Source: Reichenbachiella faecimaris (GTDB taxonomy: Bacteria; Bacteroidota; Bacteroidia; Cytophagales; Cyclobacteriaceae). From it: DNA of 64,000 nt. The notes under the pieces were generated by a model, which was not told the origin of the DNA, made no database searches, and saw only the letters and a list, made by a program, of their open reading frames with translations. This document shows positions 53,789 to 62,190 of this stretch, in pieces; within the stretch, counting starts at the first letter, position 1; the number at the start of each line of letters is the position of its first letter. Both the position numbers and the translations under genes were made by a program. The stretch spans positions 1,436,449 through 1,500,448 of the forward strand of contig NZ_FWYF01000001.1 in assembly GCF_900176375.1 (NCBI RefSeq), given 5' to 3'.

Positions 53789-54979
53789 ATGACAATCAAA
53801 GAAAATTTGTACAATGGGCGCATCTCCTCTATAGATGCTTTTAGAGGGATTACCATATTGGTTATGATATTTGTGAATGAATTGGCTGGCGTGTCAGATG
53901 TGCCCCAGTGGATGAAACACATGCCAGCAGATGCAGATGCCATGACCTTTGTGGACTTGGTTTTTCCTGCCTTCCTTTTTATCGTAGGGATGTCAGTGCC
54001 ATTTGCTTTCAACGCCAGACTAATTAAAGAAGATCAACCTCATCTGATTTGGAAACATACCCTCAAACGCTCGTTGGCCTTGATTGTGATGGGGCTATTT
54101 ATGGTCAATGCAGAGTATGGATACAATGAAGCTCAGATGCTCATCAGCCCGGCACTTTGGGCCTTTTTCGCTTATACCCTTCCCATACCCATCTGGAACA
54201 GATACAGCAAAGATTATCCAACCCTTTGGAAGCACGTACTCCAATATGGGGGCATGCTTGGGTTTGTGGCATTGTACTTTTTATACGTCCAAGACAATGG
54301 ACAGATAGGAATGACCGAAAAATGGTGGGGAATCTTAGGACTGATTGGATGGGCTTACTTGTTTACTGTAGTTTTTTATTGGTTTGCCAATGGCAACCTA
54401 AAAGCTCTTGTTGGCTTCTTTTTAGCTTCTGTGATTGTCAATTGTGTGAATCTTACAGATGGCCTAGCCATTGGTGAATTGGCCTGGTTCAAATTTGTGG
54501 CAGGGCATCTCACGCACGTCACACTGGTCAGTGCAGGTGTCATTATTTCCTTATTATTCTTTGAATGTAAAAACACCCCTACCATTCACTGGAAAGTTAT
54601 TGGTTTTGGTCTCCTCTTTTTTCTTGCTGGGTATCTTTTGAGACCCTATTATGAAGTCTCAAAAATTAGAGGCACACCTTCCTGGACATTGTATTCGGCT
54701 GGACTTTGCACCTTTATTTATTACGCTTTGTACTGGCTCATGGAGGTCAGAAAGAAAACAAAATGGAGCGAATTCTTTATACCAGCTGCTGCCAACCCGC
54801 TTTTGATATATATACTTCCTGGGATTATTATTTATTTCAATGCAGCCATAGGATTCAGTATCGTACCAGAATATTTCAGTAGTGGTCTACCAGGTATTTT
54901 ATGGTGTGCAGCCTTCTCTATTGTTATGCTTTATCTCATGAAAGTCTTCAACAAACTAAATATCAGATTGCATTTATAA
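53789..54979 (+). CDS. DUF5009-type membrane protein (heparan N-acetyltransferase-like)
   Basis: A 396-residue polytopic protein with about 10 membrane segments. It opens with ISSIDAFRGITILVMIFVNEL, the sequence region shared by heparan-alpha-glucosaminide N-acetyltransferase-like proteins and the DUF5009 family. The FVDLVFPAFLFIVGMSVPFA segment is also typical. Related enzymes transfer acetyl groups from acetyl-CoA to glucosamine across membranes; whether this one does so is not known. Terminator follows at 55106. Confidence 0.85.
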   Translation: MTIKENLYNGRISSIDAFRGITILVMIFVNELAGVSDVPQWMKHMPADADAMTFVDLVFPAFLFIVGMSVPFAFNARLIKEDQPHLIWKHTLKRSLALIVMGLFMVNAEYGYNEAQMLISPALWAFFAYTLPIPIWNRYSKDYPTLWKHVLQYGGMLGFVALYFLYVQDNGQIGMTEKWWGILGLIGWAYLFTVVFYWFANGNLKALVGFFLASVIVNCVNLTDGLAIGELAWFKFVAGHLTHVTLVSAGVIISLLFFECKNTPTIHWKVIGFGLLFFLAGYLLRPYYEVSKIRGTPSWTLYSAGLCTFIYYALYWLMEVRKKTKWSEFFIPAAANPLLIYILPGIIIYFNAAIGFSIVPEYFSSGLPGILWCAAFSIVMLYLMKVFNKLNIRLHL

Positions 54980-55105
54980 TTGCCATTCACTGGAACTCAC
55001 TTTTCAGCCAGTCGTAATAATAACACTGAAATAACAGACAACTAATAAGTTGTTTCTATCTTAGTAAAGACAAATGGGGGTCTAAGCCCATTTATCATGC
55101 CTTTT

Positions 55106-55140
55106 AATGCCGCTGCTTTCAAGTAGCGGCATTTCTTTTT
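55106..55140 (+). terminator. Rho-independent terminator after the DUF5009 gene
   Basis: AATGCCGCT (55106-55114) and AGCGGCATT (55125-55133) form a 9-bp stem, followed by TCTTTTT. Confidence 0.85.
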
Positions 55141-55161
55141 CCAAATCAAATTTCTTATTTA

Positions 55162-55218
55162 ATACTAGATTGTAGAACAAAAAATATTTAGCTTAGTATT
55201 TGTTCTACAATCTAGTAT
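55162..55218. promoter_or_regulatory. Large perfect inverted repeat, PadR operator candidate
   Basis: Two perfect 20-bp arms (55162-55181 and 55199-55218) around a 17-bp spacer. Each arm contains ACTAGATTGTAGAAC or its complement. It ends 4 bp before the start codon of the PadR gene, so binding would block transcription or translation start. PadR-type operators are usually long palindromes. Confidence 0.8.
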
Positions 55219-55222
55219 CATT

Positions 55223-55567
55223 ATGACAGAATCACGTTTAGGCGAATTTGAAGAAGTTATCCTGCTTTTAGTTGGTATTTTAGGTGAACAGGCCTACGCT
55301 TTCAACATTGCTCAGGAGTTTGAAACTCAAACCAAAAAATCTACGGCCATTGGAGCTGTGCACTCCACACTCAGCCGTCTGGCAGATAAAGGTTTTCTAA
55401 CCTCCGTCATGGGAGGAGCCACTTCCGAGCGAGGTGGACGTAGAAAACGCATCTACAATATTACAGCTGAGGGTGAGCAGGTTTTAGCCAATGCTCGCGA
55501 ATTAAGACTTTCGCTTTGGAATCAGTATCCGAAATTTTCAGAAGGCTCACTCAGCTTTCATTTTTAG
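55223..55567 (+). CDS. PadR-family transcriptional regulator
   Basis: A 114-residue winged-helix protein: LGEFEEVILLLVGILGEQ, QTKKSTAIGAVHSTLSRLADKGFLTS (wing helix) and GGRRKRIYNITAEGEQVL. It is of the short PadR type found next to permeases of the macrolide-export/FtsX class. It starts 4 bp after a 40-bp inverted repeat and is followed 4 bp later by the permease gene, so it probably controls itself and the permease. Confidence 0.92.
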   Translation: MTESRLGEFEEVILLLVGILGEQAYAFNIAQEFETQTKKSTAIGAVHSTLSRLADKGFLTSVMGGATSERGGRRKRIYNITAEGEQVLANARELRLSLWNQYPKFSEGSLSFHF

Positions 55568-55571
55568 GTTT

Positions 55572-58196
55572 ATGCAGCAGTCTGCTCCCAATCCACCAAG
55601 ATTAGCATCCAGGATCTTACACCTGATGCTCAAGTCAGACCTTTACGAAGAGGTCTCAGGCGACTTGTATGAGCAGTTTTTGCATACATTGGAAAACCAG
55701 GATTCAAAAAAAGCAAAACTCAATTATTGGTATCAGGTCTTGAATTATGTCAGGCCCTTTGCCCTAAAAAAAACAAAGTCAAAACACTCAAATCATACCA
55801 TTATGCTTAGAAGTTATCTACTCATTGCTATTCGCAACCTAACCAAGCACCGTTTTCACAACAGTCTAAATATCCTCAGTCTGGCTATAGGTTTTGCCGC
55901 TTGTCTGGCTATTTACTTATTTATTCAGGATGAAAAATCCTTTGATCAACATGCTCAAAAGAACCATATTTACCGTCTCTGTGAGGTGCAAAGTTTCCCT
56001 GGCACCAAAGTGCAAAACGTGGCCCTGTCAATGCCTGGCATGGGACCAGCCTTTATCACAGATTTTCCCGAAGTAGAAAAATATATGAGAATATGGGGAA
56101 GAGGCAAGCGCATCTGGAGGAAAGATGGCATACCCCACCCTGTAGATCAAGTGGTCTCTGCCGACAGTACATTTTTAGAAATGTTTGATTTTCGCCTGAT
56201 TGCTGGAGATCGAAGTACCGCATTGAACGAACCCTATAGCATTTTGCTTACAGAACAGGTAGCTCAAAGTATTTTCGGACAAGTAGATGTGATAGGAGAA
56301 ACACTCGAAATGGATAATGACCTGTACAAAGTAACAGGCATATTGGCCGACATCCCCGAAAACTCACATCTACAATTTAAAGTCGTGATTTCGATAACTT
56401 CCATTACTTCCGAAGATCCTGAATTCAACAATAAGTGGGGTGGAAATTTTCTGGTCACCTATCTCCAATTGACGCCTGATGCAGATTTAGCCAATATGGC
56501 GGAGAGATATCCTGCGTACCTGGATAAAAACTCAGGCCGAGAAGACATCAATGACTATTACAAACTCTATCTCCAGCCACTTCCAGAAGTCCACTTGGCC
56601 TCCACAGATACAGAACATGATTACTTGAACTACCGAAAATTCAATGGTGCGTATTTGGATGTTTTTTCGCTTGTGGGTTTGTTCATCCTTATTATAGCTT
56701 CTGTCAATTTTATGAACCTTACCGTGGCACGAGCCAGTACCAGAGTGAAGGAAGTGGGCGTGAGAAAATCCATTGGTGCCAACAAAGTCCAGCTCTTCTG
56801 GCAGTTTATTGTGGAGTCTTTACTCATGACTTCCTGCGCCTTTGTCTTGTCTCTGGTGATCAGTTGGGTTGGGCTGGATTTTCTAAATCAAGTCATTGAC
56901 CGTCAGTTGGCCATTGAAACTGTCTTGGTCAATCATACCGTGCTCCTCTCTATGCTCGGAATAGTCATTTTACTGGGTGTGCTCACTGGGCTTTATCCTT
57001 CACTCTATATGACAAAATTCAACCCAGCAACTATTCTCCGAGGTGGGGAAAAGAAAGAAGGTAAATCCATTTTAAGAAGCACTTTGATCATCATACAATT
57101 CAGTTTGGCCATCGCCATGATCGTGGCCACGCTGGCCGTGCTCGACCAACTCAATTTTATGAAAAATAAAGACATTGGTTTTAATAAAAGCCATATCCTA
57201 CTGGTGGACATGGATAAAACTGCCAATGATAAATATGATCTCCTCAAGCAAAAATTACTGGAAAACAACAATGTGCTGGGTGTGACCGCCTCGGGTCAGC
57301 GACTTGGTAATAATTTTCACCAATGGGGTGCCAAAGTAGAAAGTGATAGTGGCATTGTGACATTCACCCCCTCCAACGTCAACGTGCATTTCGACTATCT
57401 GGACGTATACGAGATTGATTTAATAGCTGGGCGCAATTTTGACGAGGCCAGAAAAACAGACCATGGGCTTGCTTTTATTATCAATGAAGCCTGCGCCAAA
57501 GAAATGGGCGCTACAGATCCTGTGGGTATGCAAATGGGGCACTCCTGGTATCCTGACGATTCACTCGGTCATGTCATAGGTTTGACCAAAGATTTTAATT
57601 TCAATTCATTGCATCATCGGGTAAACACCCTGGCACTCGTCATACACACGGATTGGGGATATGATGAAATGTCTATTAAACTCAATGGAAACAATATCCA
57701 ATCAGGACTGAACCATCTGGAGCAGGTTTGGCAAGAAACGATTCCCGAATATCCACTGGAATACGCCTTCCTTGAAGATCATATAAATGACCTATACAAA
57801 ACTGATCAGCAGATGAGTGCCGTCATTTCCATCATTGCCTTTTTGAGCATATTCATTGGGGGGATGGGACTGTTTGGTTTGTCTGCTCTGACCACTGAAC
57901 GAAGAATGAAAGAAATAGGGGTAAGAAAGGTACTGGGTGCAAGCATCAGTGAATTGTTTCTGACCTTGTCCAAACATTTTGCAACACTTATTGTTATATC
58001 ATTTACGATTTCAGCGCCTATTACTTATATATTGCTGTCCCAGTGGTTGGAAAACTTTGCTTTCAGGTCAACTTTGAGCATTGGGCTATTTGGCATGGCA
58101 GGAGTGGTCTCACTGCTTATTGCCTTGATCACCATTTCCTACCACATTATTAAAGCCGCCAGAACCAATCCCGTGGAGTCTTTGAGGTATGAGTAA
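55572..58196 (+). CDS. ABC transporter permease, MacB/FtsX type, with N-terminal prefix domain
   Basis: An 874-residue inner-membrane protein. An N-terminal prefix domain of about 80 residues (RILHLMLKSDLYEEVSGDLYEQFLHT) is found in PadR-linked permeases. The first MacB_PCD/FtsX unit follows (membrane helix at about 95-115, periplasmic loop, three helices at about 360-480, VKEVGVRKSIGANKVQLF). A second unit ends with three helices (MKEIGVRKVLGASISELF and the C-terminus). No ATPase is encoded nearby. It may export peptides, lipids or antimicrobials. It follows PadR after 4 bp. Confidence 0.93.
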   Translation: MQQSAPNPPRLASRILHLMLKSDLYEEVSGDLYEQFLHTLENQDSKKAKLNYWYQVLNYVRPFALKKTKSKHSNHTIMLRSYLLIAIRNLTKHRFHNSLNILSLAIGFAACLAIYLFIQDEKSFDQHAQKNHIYRLCEVQSFPGTKVQNVALSMPGMGPAFITDFPEVEKYMRIWGRGKRIWRKDGIPHPVDQVVSADSTFLEMFDFRLIAGDRSTALNEPYSILLTEQVAQSIFGQVDVIGETLEMDNDLYKVTGILADIPENSHLQFKVVISITSITSEDPEFNNKWGGNFLVTYLQLTPDADLANMAERYPAYLDKNSGREDINDYYKLYLQPLPEVHLASTDTEHDYLNYRKFNGAYLDVFSLVGLFILIIASVNFMNLTVARASTRVKEVGVRKSIGANKVQLFWQFIVESLLMTSCAFVLSLVISWVGLDFLNQVIDRQLAIETVLVNHTVLLSMLGIVILLGVLTGLYPSLYMTKFNPATILRGGEKKEGKSILRSTLIIIQFSLAIAMIVATLAVLDQLNFMKNKDIGFNKSHILLVDMDKTANDKYDLLKQKLLENNNVLGVTASGQRLGNNFHQWGAKVESDSGIVTFTPSNVNVHFDYLDVYEIDLIAGRNFDEARKTDHGLAFIINEACAKEMGATDPVGMQMGHSWYPDDSLGHVIGLTKDFNFNSLHHRVNTLALVIHTDWGYDEMSIKLNGNNIQSGLNHLEQVWQETIPEYPLEYAFLEDHINDLYKTDQQMSAVISIIAFLSIFIGGMGLFGLSALTTERRMKEIGVRKVLGASISELFLTLSKHFATLIVISFTISAPITYILLSQWLENFAFRSTLSIGLFGMAGVVSLLIALITISYHIIKAARTNPVESLRYE

Positions 58197-58206
58197 CTAT
58201 TGACTT

Positions 58207-58258
58207 AAGACTAAACATAAATGTCAGGCCGAGCCGAAATCCATTTATGTTTAGTCTT
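58207..58258. terminator. Bidirectional terminator between convergent genes
   Basis: A perfect 17-bp stem (58207-58223 and 58242-58258) with an 18-nt loop, and T or A tracts on both sides. It separates the permease gene (end 58196) from the convergent GH20 gene (end 58268). Confidence 0.85.
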
Positions 58259-58267
58259 TGATTGTTA

Positions 58268-59800
58268 TCAATTAATAGAATCCATCATTCCCCAATCTAC
58301 CAAAGGCGAACGATAGTAATCAATACCCTCTGATTCAAAACGAGGGGCATGGCCAGCCAGGCGGATACGATAGGTCTCCCAGTTTCGAATAGACTGAGCT
58401 GACCAGCCAATTTCAGCATAGCCAGGCAATCTAGGAAACACCAAATATTCTATATCCTCCATATTCTCTACAGTCTCTGTCCAGAGTGGCGCCTCAATGC
58501 CAAAAATCAATTCCACAGGAACCATAGCATTTATAGTATCAGGATCCCAACTATAGGCCTGATCTACTTCAATCAATGCAGCCCAGTCATAACCTATACG
58601 ACTGGTGGTATCATATTTCATATCCATATAGGCCAGTGTAGCTGGAGACAAAATGATGCGGTTGCCCTTCTCTGCCGCAAGGGTAGCGTTGCCAGCACTG
58701 TTCCATTGCTGCACTATGGATTCTGTTTCAATATTGGCTTGAGCCACTTCATCCCAACCAATCAGGGTCTTTCCATATTTACTCACGATTTTCTGCACTC
58801 GATTGATAAAATAGATATAATCCTCCTTTTTAGTAGCGTGAGACTCATCCCCTCCTATATGGATATATTTTCCAGGCGTGATGGTCGCCAACTCCTGGAT
58901 CACTGCATCCACAAATTCATAGGTAGCTTCATTGTCTGTGCACAATGTGCTGAATCCCACTTTGGTTCCTGTGTATAAATCCCCTGCTTTACCATCACAA
59001 TTCAATGCTGCATAGGAGGCCAAAGCCGCCTGTGTATGACCAGGAATGTCTATTTCTGGAATAATGGTGATAAACCTATTTGCTGCATACTTGACTATCT
59101 CTTTGTATTGCTGCTGGGTATAAAAACCACCATCTCCACCACCCACTTCTGTAGCAGCCCCTATGGCAGTCAATTCAGGTTTGGATTTGATTTCAATTCT
59201 CCACCCTTGGTCATCTGACAAGTGCAGATGCAAGACGTTCATTTTATAAGTGGTAATAAAATCTATATAGCGTTTCACATCCTCTACTCCAAAAAAGTGT
59301 CTGGATACATCCAGCATAGACCCTCTATACGCATACCTGGGATAGTCTCTGATGACCCCAGTTGGCAACTCTACTGATTCATACTGACGCAATGGTATCA
59401 TCTGCAACAAAGTCTGTACGCCATAGAATACTCCTTGTGGGTGATTGGCAGAAATGAGGATTTGACTTTCTGTAATTTTAAGCTGATAGCCCTCTGCTCC
59501 AAGCTGCTCATCATTGGCATCCAAAGACAATGCTATATCTGCCGCACCTGACTCTACTACTTTCAATGATGCCATTCTATCAATTAAATAATCGGCTACA
59601 CGGTGCAAGGATAGATCTGCCATTCGCACGGTGACAGATGGATTCAATTGAAACCGTCCGCCTGTAGCAGTAATTTCTGCTGGATGAGGTATGAGGCTAT
59701 GATCGGAAAGATCAGTGGGTTCTTTAGGTTCGCAACCAGCTAGTAAAAAGGCGAGTACGGCAATACCCAGGACATAGAAATACTTCGATTCTAAATTCAT
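58268..59800 (-). CDS. GH20 beta-N-acetylhexosaminidase lipoprotein
   Basis: A 510-residue lipoprotein with lipobox LLAGC (19-23). The GH20 N-terminal domain covers about 35-150 (LIPHPAEITATGGRFQLN, QGVFYGVQTLLQMI). The catalytic TIM barrel contains RGSMLDVSRHF and the active-site HIGGDES with Asp318-Glu319. It removes terminal GlcNAc or GalNAc from glycans, probably at the outer membrane for chitin or cell-wall scavenging. A bulged hairpin (59859-59892) lies upstream of the start. The gene is alone. Confidence 0.95.
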   Translation of the reverse strand: MNLESKYFYVLGIAVLAFLLAGCEPKEPTDLSDHSLIPHPAEITATGGRFQLNPSVTVRMADLSLHRVADYLIDRMASLKVVESGAADIALSLDANDEQLGAEGYQLKITESQILISANHPQGVFYGVQTLLQMIPLRQYESVELPTGVIRDYPRYAYRGSMLDVSRHFFGVEDVKRYIDFITTYKMNVLHLHLSDDQGWRIEIKSKPELTAIGAATEVGGGDGGFYTQQQYKEIVKYAANRFITIIPEIDIPGHTQAALASYAALNCDGKAGDLYTGTKVGFSTLCTDNEATYEFVDAVIQELATITPGKYIHIGGDESHATKKEDYIYFINRVQKIVSKYGKTLIGWDEVAQANIETESIVQQWNSAGNATLAAEKGNRIILSPATLAYMDMKYDTTSRIGYDWAALIEVDQAYSWDPDTINAMVPVELIFGIEAPLWTETVENMEDIEYLVFPRLPGYAEIGWSAQSIRNWETYRIRLAGHAPRFESEGIDYYRSPLVDWGMMDSIN

Positions 59801-59858
59801 AAATTCGATTCGTTTTAATTAATAAGAAAATTAGAACTAGAAGTTTTGGAGTGGGGTT

Positions 59859-59892
59859 GAAAATTAGAATGTACTTTCTACATTCAATTTTC
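59859..59892. promoter_or_regulatory. Inverted repeat upstream of the GH20 gene
   Basis: GAAAATTAGAATGTA (59859-59873) pairs with TACATTCAATTTTC (59879-59892) with one bulged A. It lies about 58-92 bp upstream of the GH20 start and might be an operator or a leader hairpin. Confidence 0.4.
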
Positions 59893-60005
59893 AGATTTTA
59901 AATATCGGTCATTTATGTGAAAAAAGTGCGCTACTTTAGCTTAATCTCATAGATGTCCCCAATGGATTTTTTAGTACCTTTAAGATTCACTCAACCGGAC
60001 TTAAG

Positions 60006-60413
60006 ATGACTGCTGGATACTCCTCCACACCACTGGCCAAGAAACTTGGTATCAAATCCGCATTCAAAGTGCTGCTCGTCAACGAACCTGATCACTACCA
60101 CGACTTGTTCTCCGACTGGCCCGAACTGGTGGAGCACATAGACCAGCCAGAAGTAGAATCCATAGACTTCATCCATATATTTTGTCGAGAAGAAAAAGAC
60201 CTTAAAGAAGCTGCCAATCAAATCCCCTGGCTTAAGAAAAATGGCACGATGTGGGTGAGTTGGGTCAAGCTTTCGTCCAAGCTCCCCTCTCCTTTCAGGG
60301 AAAACCACATCCGTGACTATATGCTGGATGCGGGACTGGTAGATGTAAAAGTAGCCGCCGTAGATGCGGACTGGAGTGGTTTGAAATTTATGTATAGGCT
60401 GAGGGATAGATAG
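60006..60413 (+). CDS. DUF3052 family protein
   Basis: A 135-residue cytosolic protein matching DUF3052: AGYSSTPLAKKLGIKSAFKVLLVNEPDHY, DFIHIFCREEKDLKEAA, NGTMWVSWVKLSSKLPS and the C-terminal DAGLVDVKVAAVDADWSGLKFMYR. No enzymatic activity is known. It is a single gene, at the boundary between the ordinary region and the cassette-like region. Confidence 0.9.
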   Translation: MTAGYSSTPLAKKLGIKSAFKVLLVNEPDHYHDLFSDWPELVEHIDQPEVESIDFIHIFCREEKDLKEAANQIPWLKKNGTMWVSWVKLSSKLPSPFRENHIRDYMLDAGLVDVKVAAVDADWSGLKFMYRLRDR

Positions 60414-60524
60414 GCTATTTGGAATCTTTCTGCTATTAAGCTATCCTTGTGACGCAGCACTTCTGAAAAAAATTAGCCGTAGAATTGTACGGATAATAAA
60501 TGTTTAAATAAATATATAAAGGAT

Positions 60525-60563
60525 ATATCACGCACTAGTGCGTGATATACGGATGTTATAGCC
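60525..60563. repeat. Cassette boundary 1: 24-bp palindrome plus GTTATAGCC
   Basis: A perfect 24-bp palindrome at 60525-60548 (centre GCACTAGTGC) is followed by GTTATAGCC (60555-60563). GTTATAGCC is the exact inverse of GGCTATAAC at the 3' end of the next gene. This resembles the R-prime half of an integron-like recombination site. Confidence 0.6.
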
Positions 60564-60587
60564 AACTAATTTTCAAATCAAGCACAT

Positions 60588-61433
60588 ATGGGAACTTGGG
60601 GAACAGGCATTTCTTCCAACGATATTTTTGAAGACGTTAAATATGAGTTCTTTGAGCTATATAATGACGGAAGAGAGCCCGATGATATCTCTCAGCAACT
60701 GATCAACTCGAACCAAGACAGCATCAAGAGTAAGGAAGACTCCCATAATTTCTGGTTTGCTCTTGGCCTTTGTCAATGGGAATGTAAATCGCTCAACGCA
60801 GAACTTTCAGAACGTATAAGAGATATAATCGAATCAGGAAAGGATATTGAGCTTTGGAAAGAACTAGGTTCAGAAACATCGGAGTTAAGCAAGAGACAAA
60901 AGGTTCTAGAGAAATTCCTGTTAAAAATTAGTTCCGAGAAGAAGTCTGCCAAGAAGAGAGTAAAGAAGAAATTCAGAGATTCGTTGTACCAGAAAGGTGA
61001 CTGTTTAACATACAAACTAGAAAATGGCAACTATGGAGGTGCTTTCGTTCTTGAGTCTGAACAACAAACTGAGTATGGCATGAACCTTATAGCCGTAACA
61101 GATATTAACTCTTCTTCAGCACCAACGGCCAAAGATTTCGAACAAGCTAACGTCCTAATTCAAAAAGAAGAGCGCTCACCAAAAAATTACCAAGATCGGG
61201 AGATAATCAGCTGGTATTATGCTGAATTTATCAAACATTCTACAACAGAATTTTCTGTAATAGGTTCACTCAAAGTATCCATCAACTACAACTTTGATAT
61301 TGACTATACTGGAGCTTCCCAATGGGACATGCTACCAGCGGTAATGAATAGAAACGCTGCATTTATCAAGGAAAGAGGTAAACCAAATACCATCCTTAAA
61401 CTCAAGAAATTACGAAAGAAAAAATGGCTATAA
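60588..61433 (+). CDS. MGTWG-motif protein with Imm26-like region
   Basis: A 281-residue cytosolic protein. The N-terminus MGTWGTGISSNDIFEDVKYE resembles DUF4259-type immunity-related proteins. The middle is a charged helical region with lysine runs. From about 140 (YQKGDCLTYKLENGNYGGAFVLE) it resembles an Imm26 immunity domain. No toxin gene is adjacent, so an immunity role is inferred from resemblance only. Bracketed by GTTATAGCC (60555) and GGCTATAAC (61426), which overlaps its stop codon. AT-rich and lysine-rich compared with the flanking core genes. Confidence 0.75.
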   Translation: MGTWGTGISSNDIFEDVKYEFFELYNDGREPDDISQQLINSNQDSIKSKEDSHNFWFALGLCQWECKSLNAELSERIRDIIESGKDIELWKELGSETSELSKRQKVLEKFLLKISSEKKSAKKRVKKKFRDSLYQKGDCLTYKLENGNYGGAFVLESEQQTEYGMNLIAVTDINSSSAPTAKDFEQANVLIQKEERSPKNYQDREIISWYYAEFIKHSTTEFSVIGSLKVSINYNFDIDYTGASQWDMLPAVMNRNAAFIKERGKPNTILKLKKLRKKKWL

Positions 61434-61531
61434 CAATCGATGATGTCTGCAGGGCGGTTCGAAGGTAAAGGAAGCCGCAGAGGTTTTGGAAGCTCCGTCG
61501 ATTCTGCGATGCGCCTCATTGTAAATCAAAA
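61426..61531. repeat. Cassette boundary 2 (attC-like spacer)
   Basis: Begins GGCTATAACAATCGA at the stop of the preceding gene and ends CATTGTAA before the next start. TAACAAT and ATTGTAA form imperfect terminal inverted arms. AATCGA (61435-61440) and TCGATT (61498-61503) pair further in, and a GCGG...CCGC pair lies inside. The layout resembles an attC fold but is degenerate. Confidence 0.45.
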
Positions 61532-62149
61532 ATGTATGAGTCGAATCCCAGATTCGACTATATTCGTGAAGAAACAAAGTACATAACAAACGCCCCACAG
61601 CATATCGGGACGTTACCTGTAATTTCTCCCATGAGCATAGATGAACTCGGAAACAAGGAGTTGGAACTCTACCACAGAATTCAACAACTTGAAGGAACGA
61701 TTGACGAAAAAACTGACAAAGTAGTTTACTTCGGAATATCCAAAGAATATCTGGAAATACATCGTGAGTATTCAATGCTTGCTAAGGACGAACTTGAAGC
61801 ACTGAAAAGAGGACTCTTTATCATGTGGTATGCGCTAACTGAACCAACTTGGCTAACTGGAATCTGTGAACTTGACCCAGAGGCGGAGGAACGAATTGTC
61901 AAACTACTTGACAGACAGATTTCAAAAGATTTACTGGATTATGAACTGGATTGGATGTTAGAATACTATTCTGACTTTGGGTTTGCCTTTGAACGCTTTT
62001 CCAACTACGAACATTTTTACAGAAGAACTTCTTCTAAAACTGGTCTTAAATTTCCAGAGTCAATTGATAGAGAAACAATGGCTCTTAGAGGACAAATGGG
62101 GGAATATCTCAACTCGCTCAACTTCGAACAATTAAACAACTACAGGTAA
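61532..62149 (+). CDS. Hypothetical cassette protein
   Basis: A 205-residue cytosolic protein with no recognised domain. It has many Glu and Tyr residues and helical segments (DELGNKELELYHRIQQLEG, EEALKRGLFIMWYALTEPTW-like LKRGLFIMWYALTEPTWLTG) and no signal or membrane helix. It lies between two attC-like spacers and has no partner gene. The stop overlaps GGTAACAGGCGCT (62145-62157), which begins the next spacer. It could belong to a mobile accessory repertoire. Confidence 0.6.
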   Translation: MYESNPRFDYIREETKYITNAPQHIGTLPVISPMSIDELGNKELELYHRIQQLEGTIDEKTDKVVYFGISKEYLEIHREYSMLAKDELEALKRGLFIMWYALTEPTWLTGICELDPEAEERIVKLLDRQISKDLLDYELDWMLEYYSDFGFAFERFSNYEHFYRRTSSKTGLKFPESIDRETMALRGQMGEYLNSLNFEQLNNYR

Positions 62150-62157
62150 CAGGCGCT
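62145..62157. repeat. Cassette boundary 3, left arm
   Basis: GGTAACAGGCGCT, overlapping the stop of the hypothetical gene. It shares TAACAGRCGCT with the boundary at 63883-63893 and has an inverted counterpart, GGTTACC, at 63424-63430 across the IS110 element. The IS appears to be inserted in this site. Confidence 0.5.
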
Positions 62158-62190
62158 ATCTATGGTAAAAACAAGCGTATTGGTCTTTTT

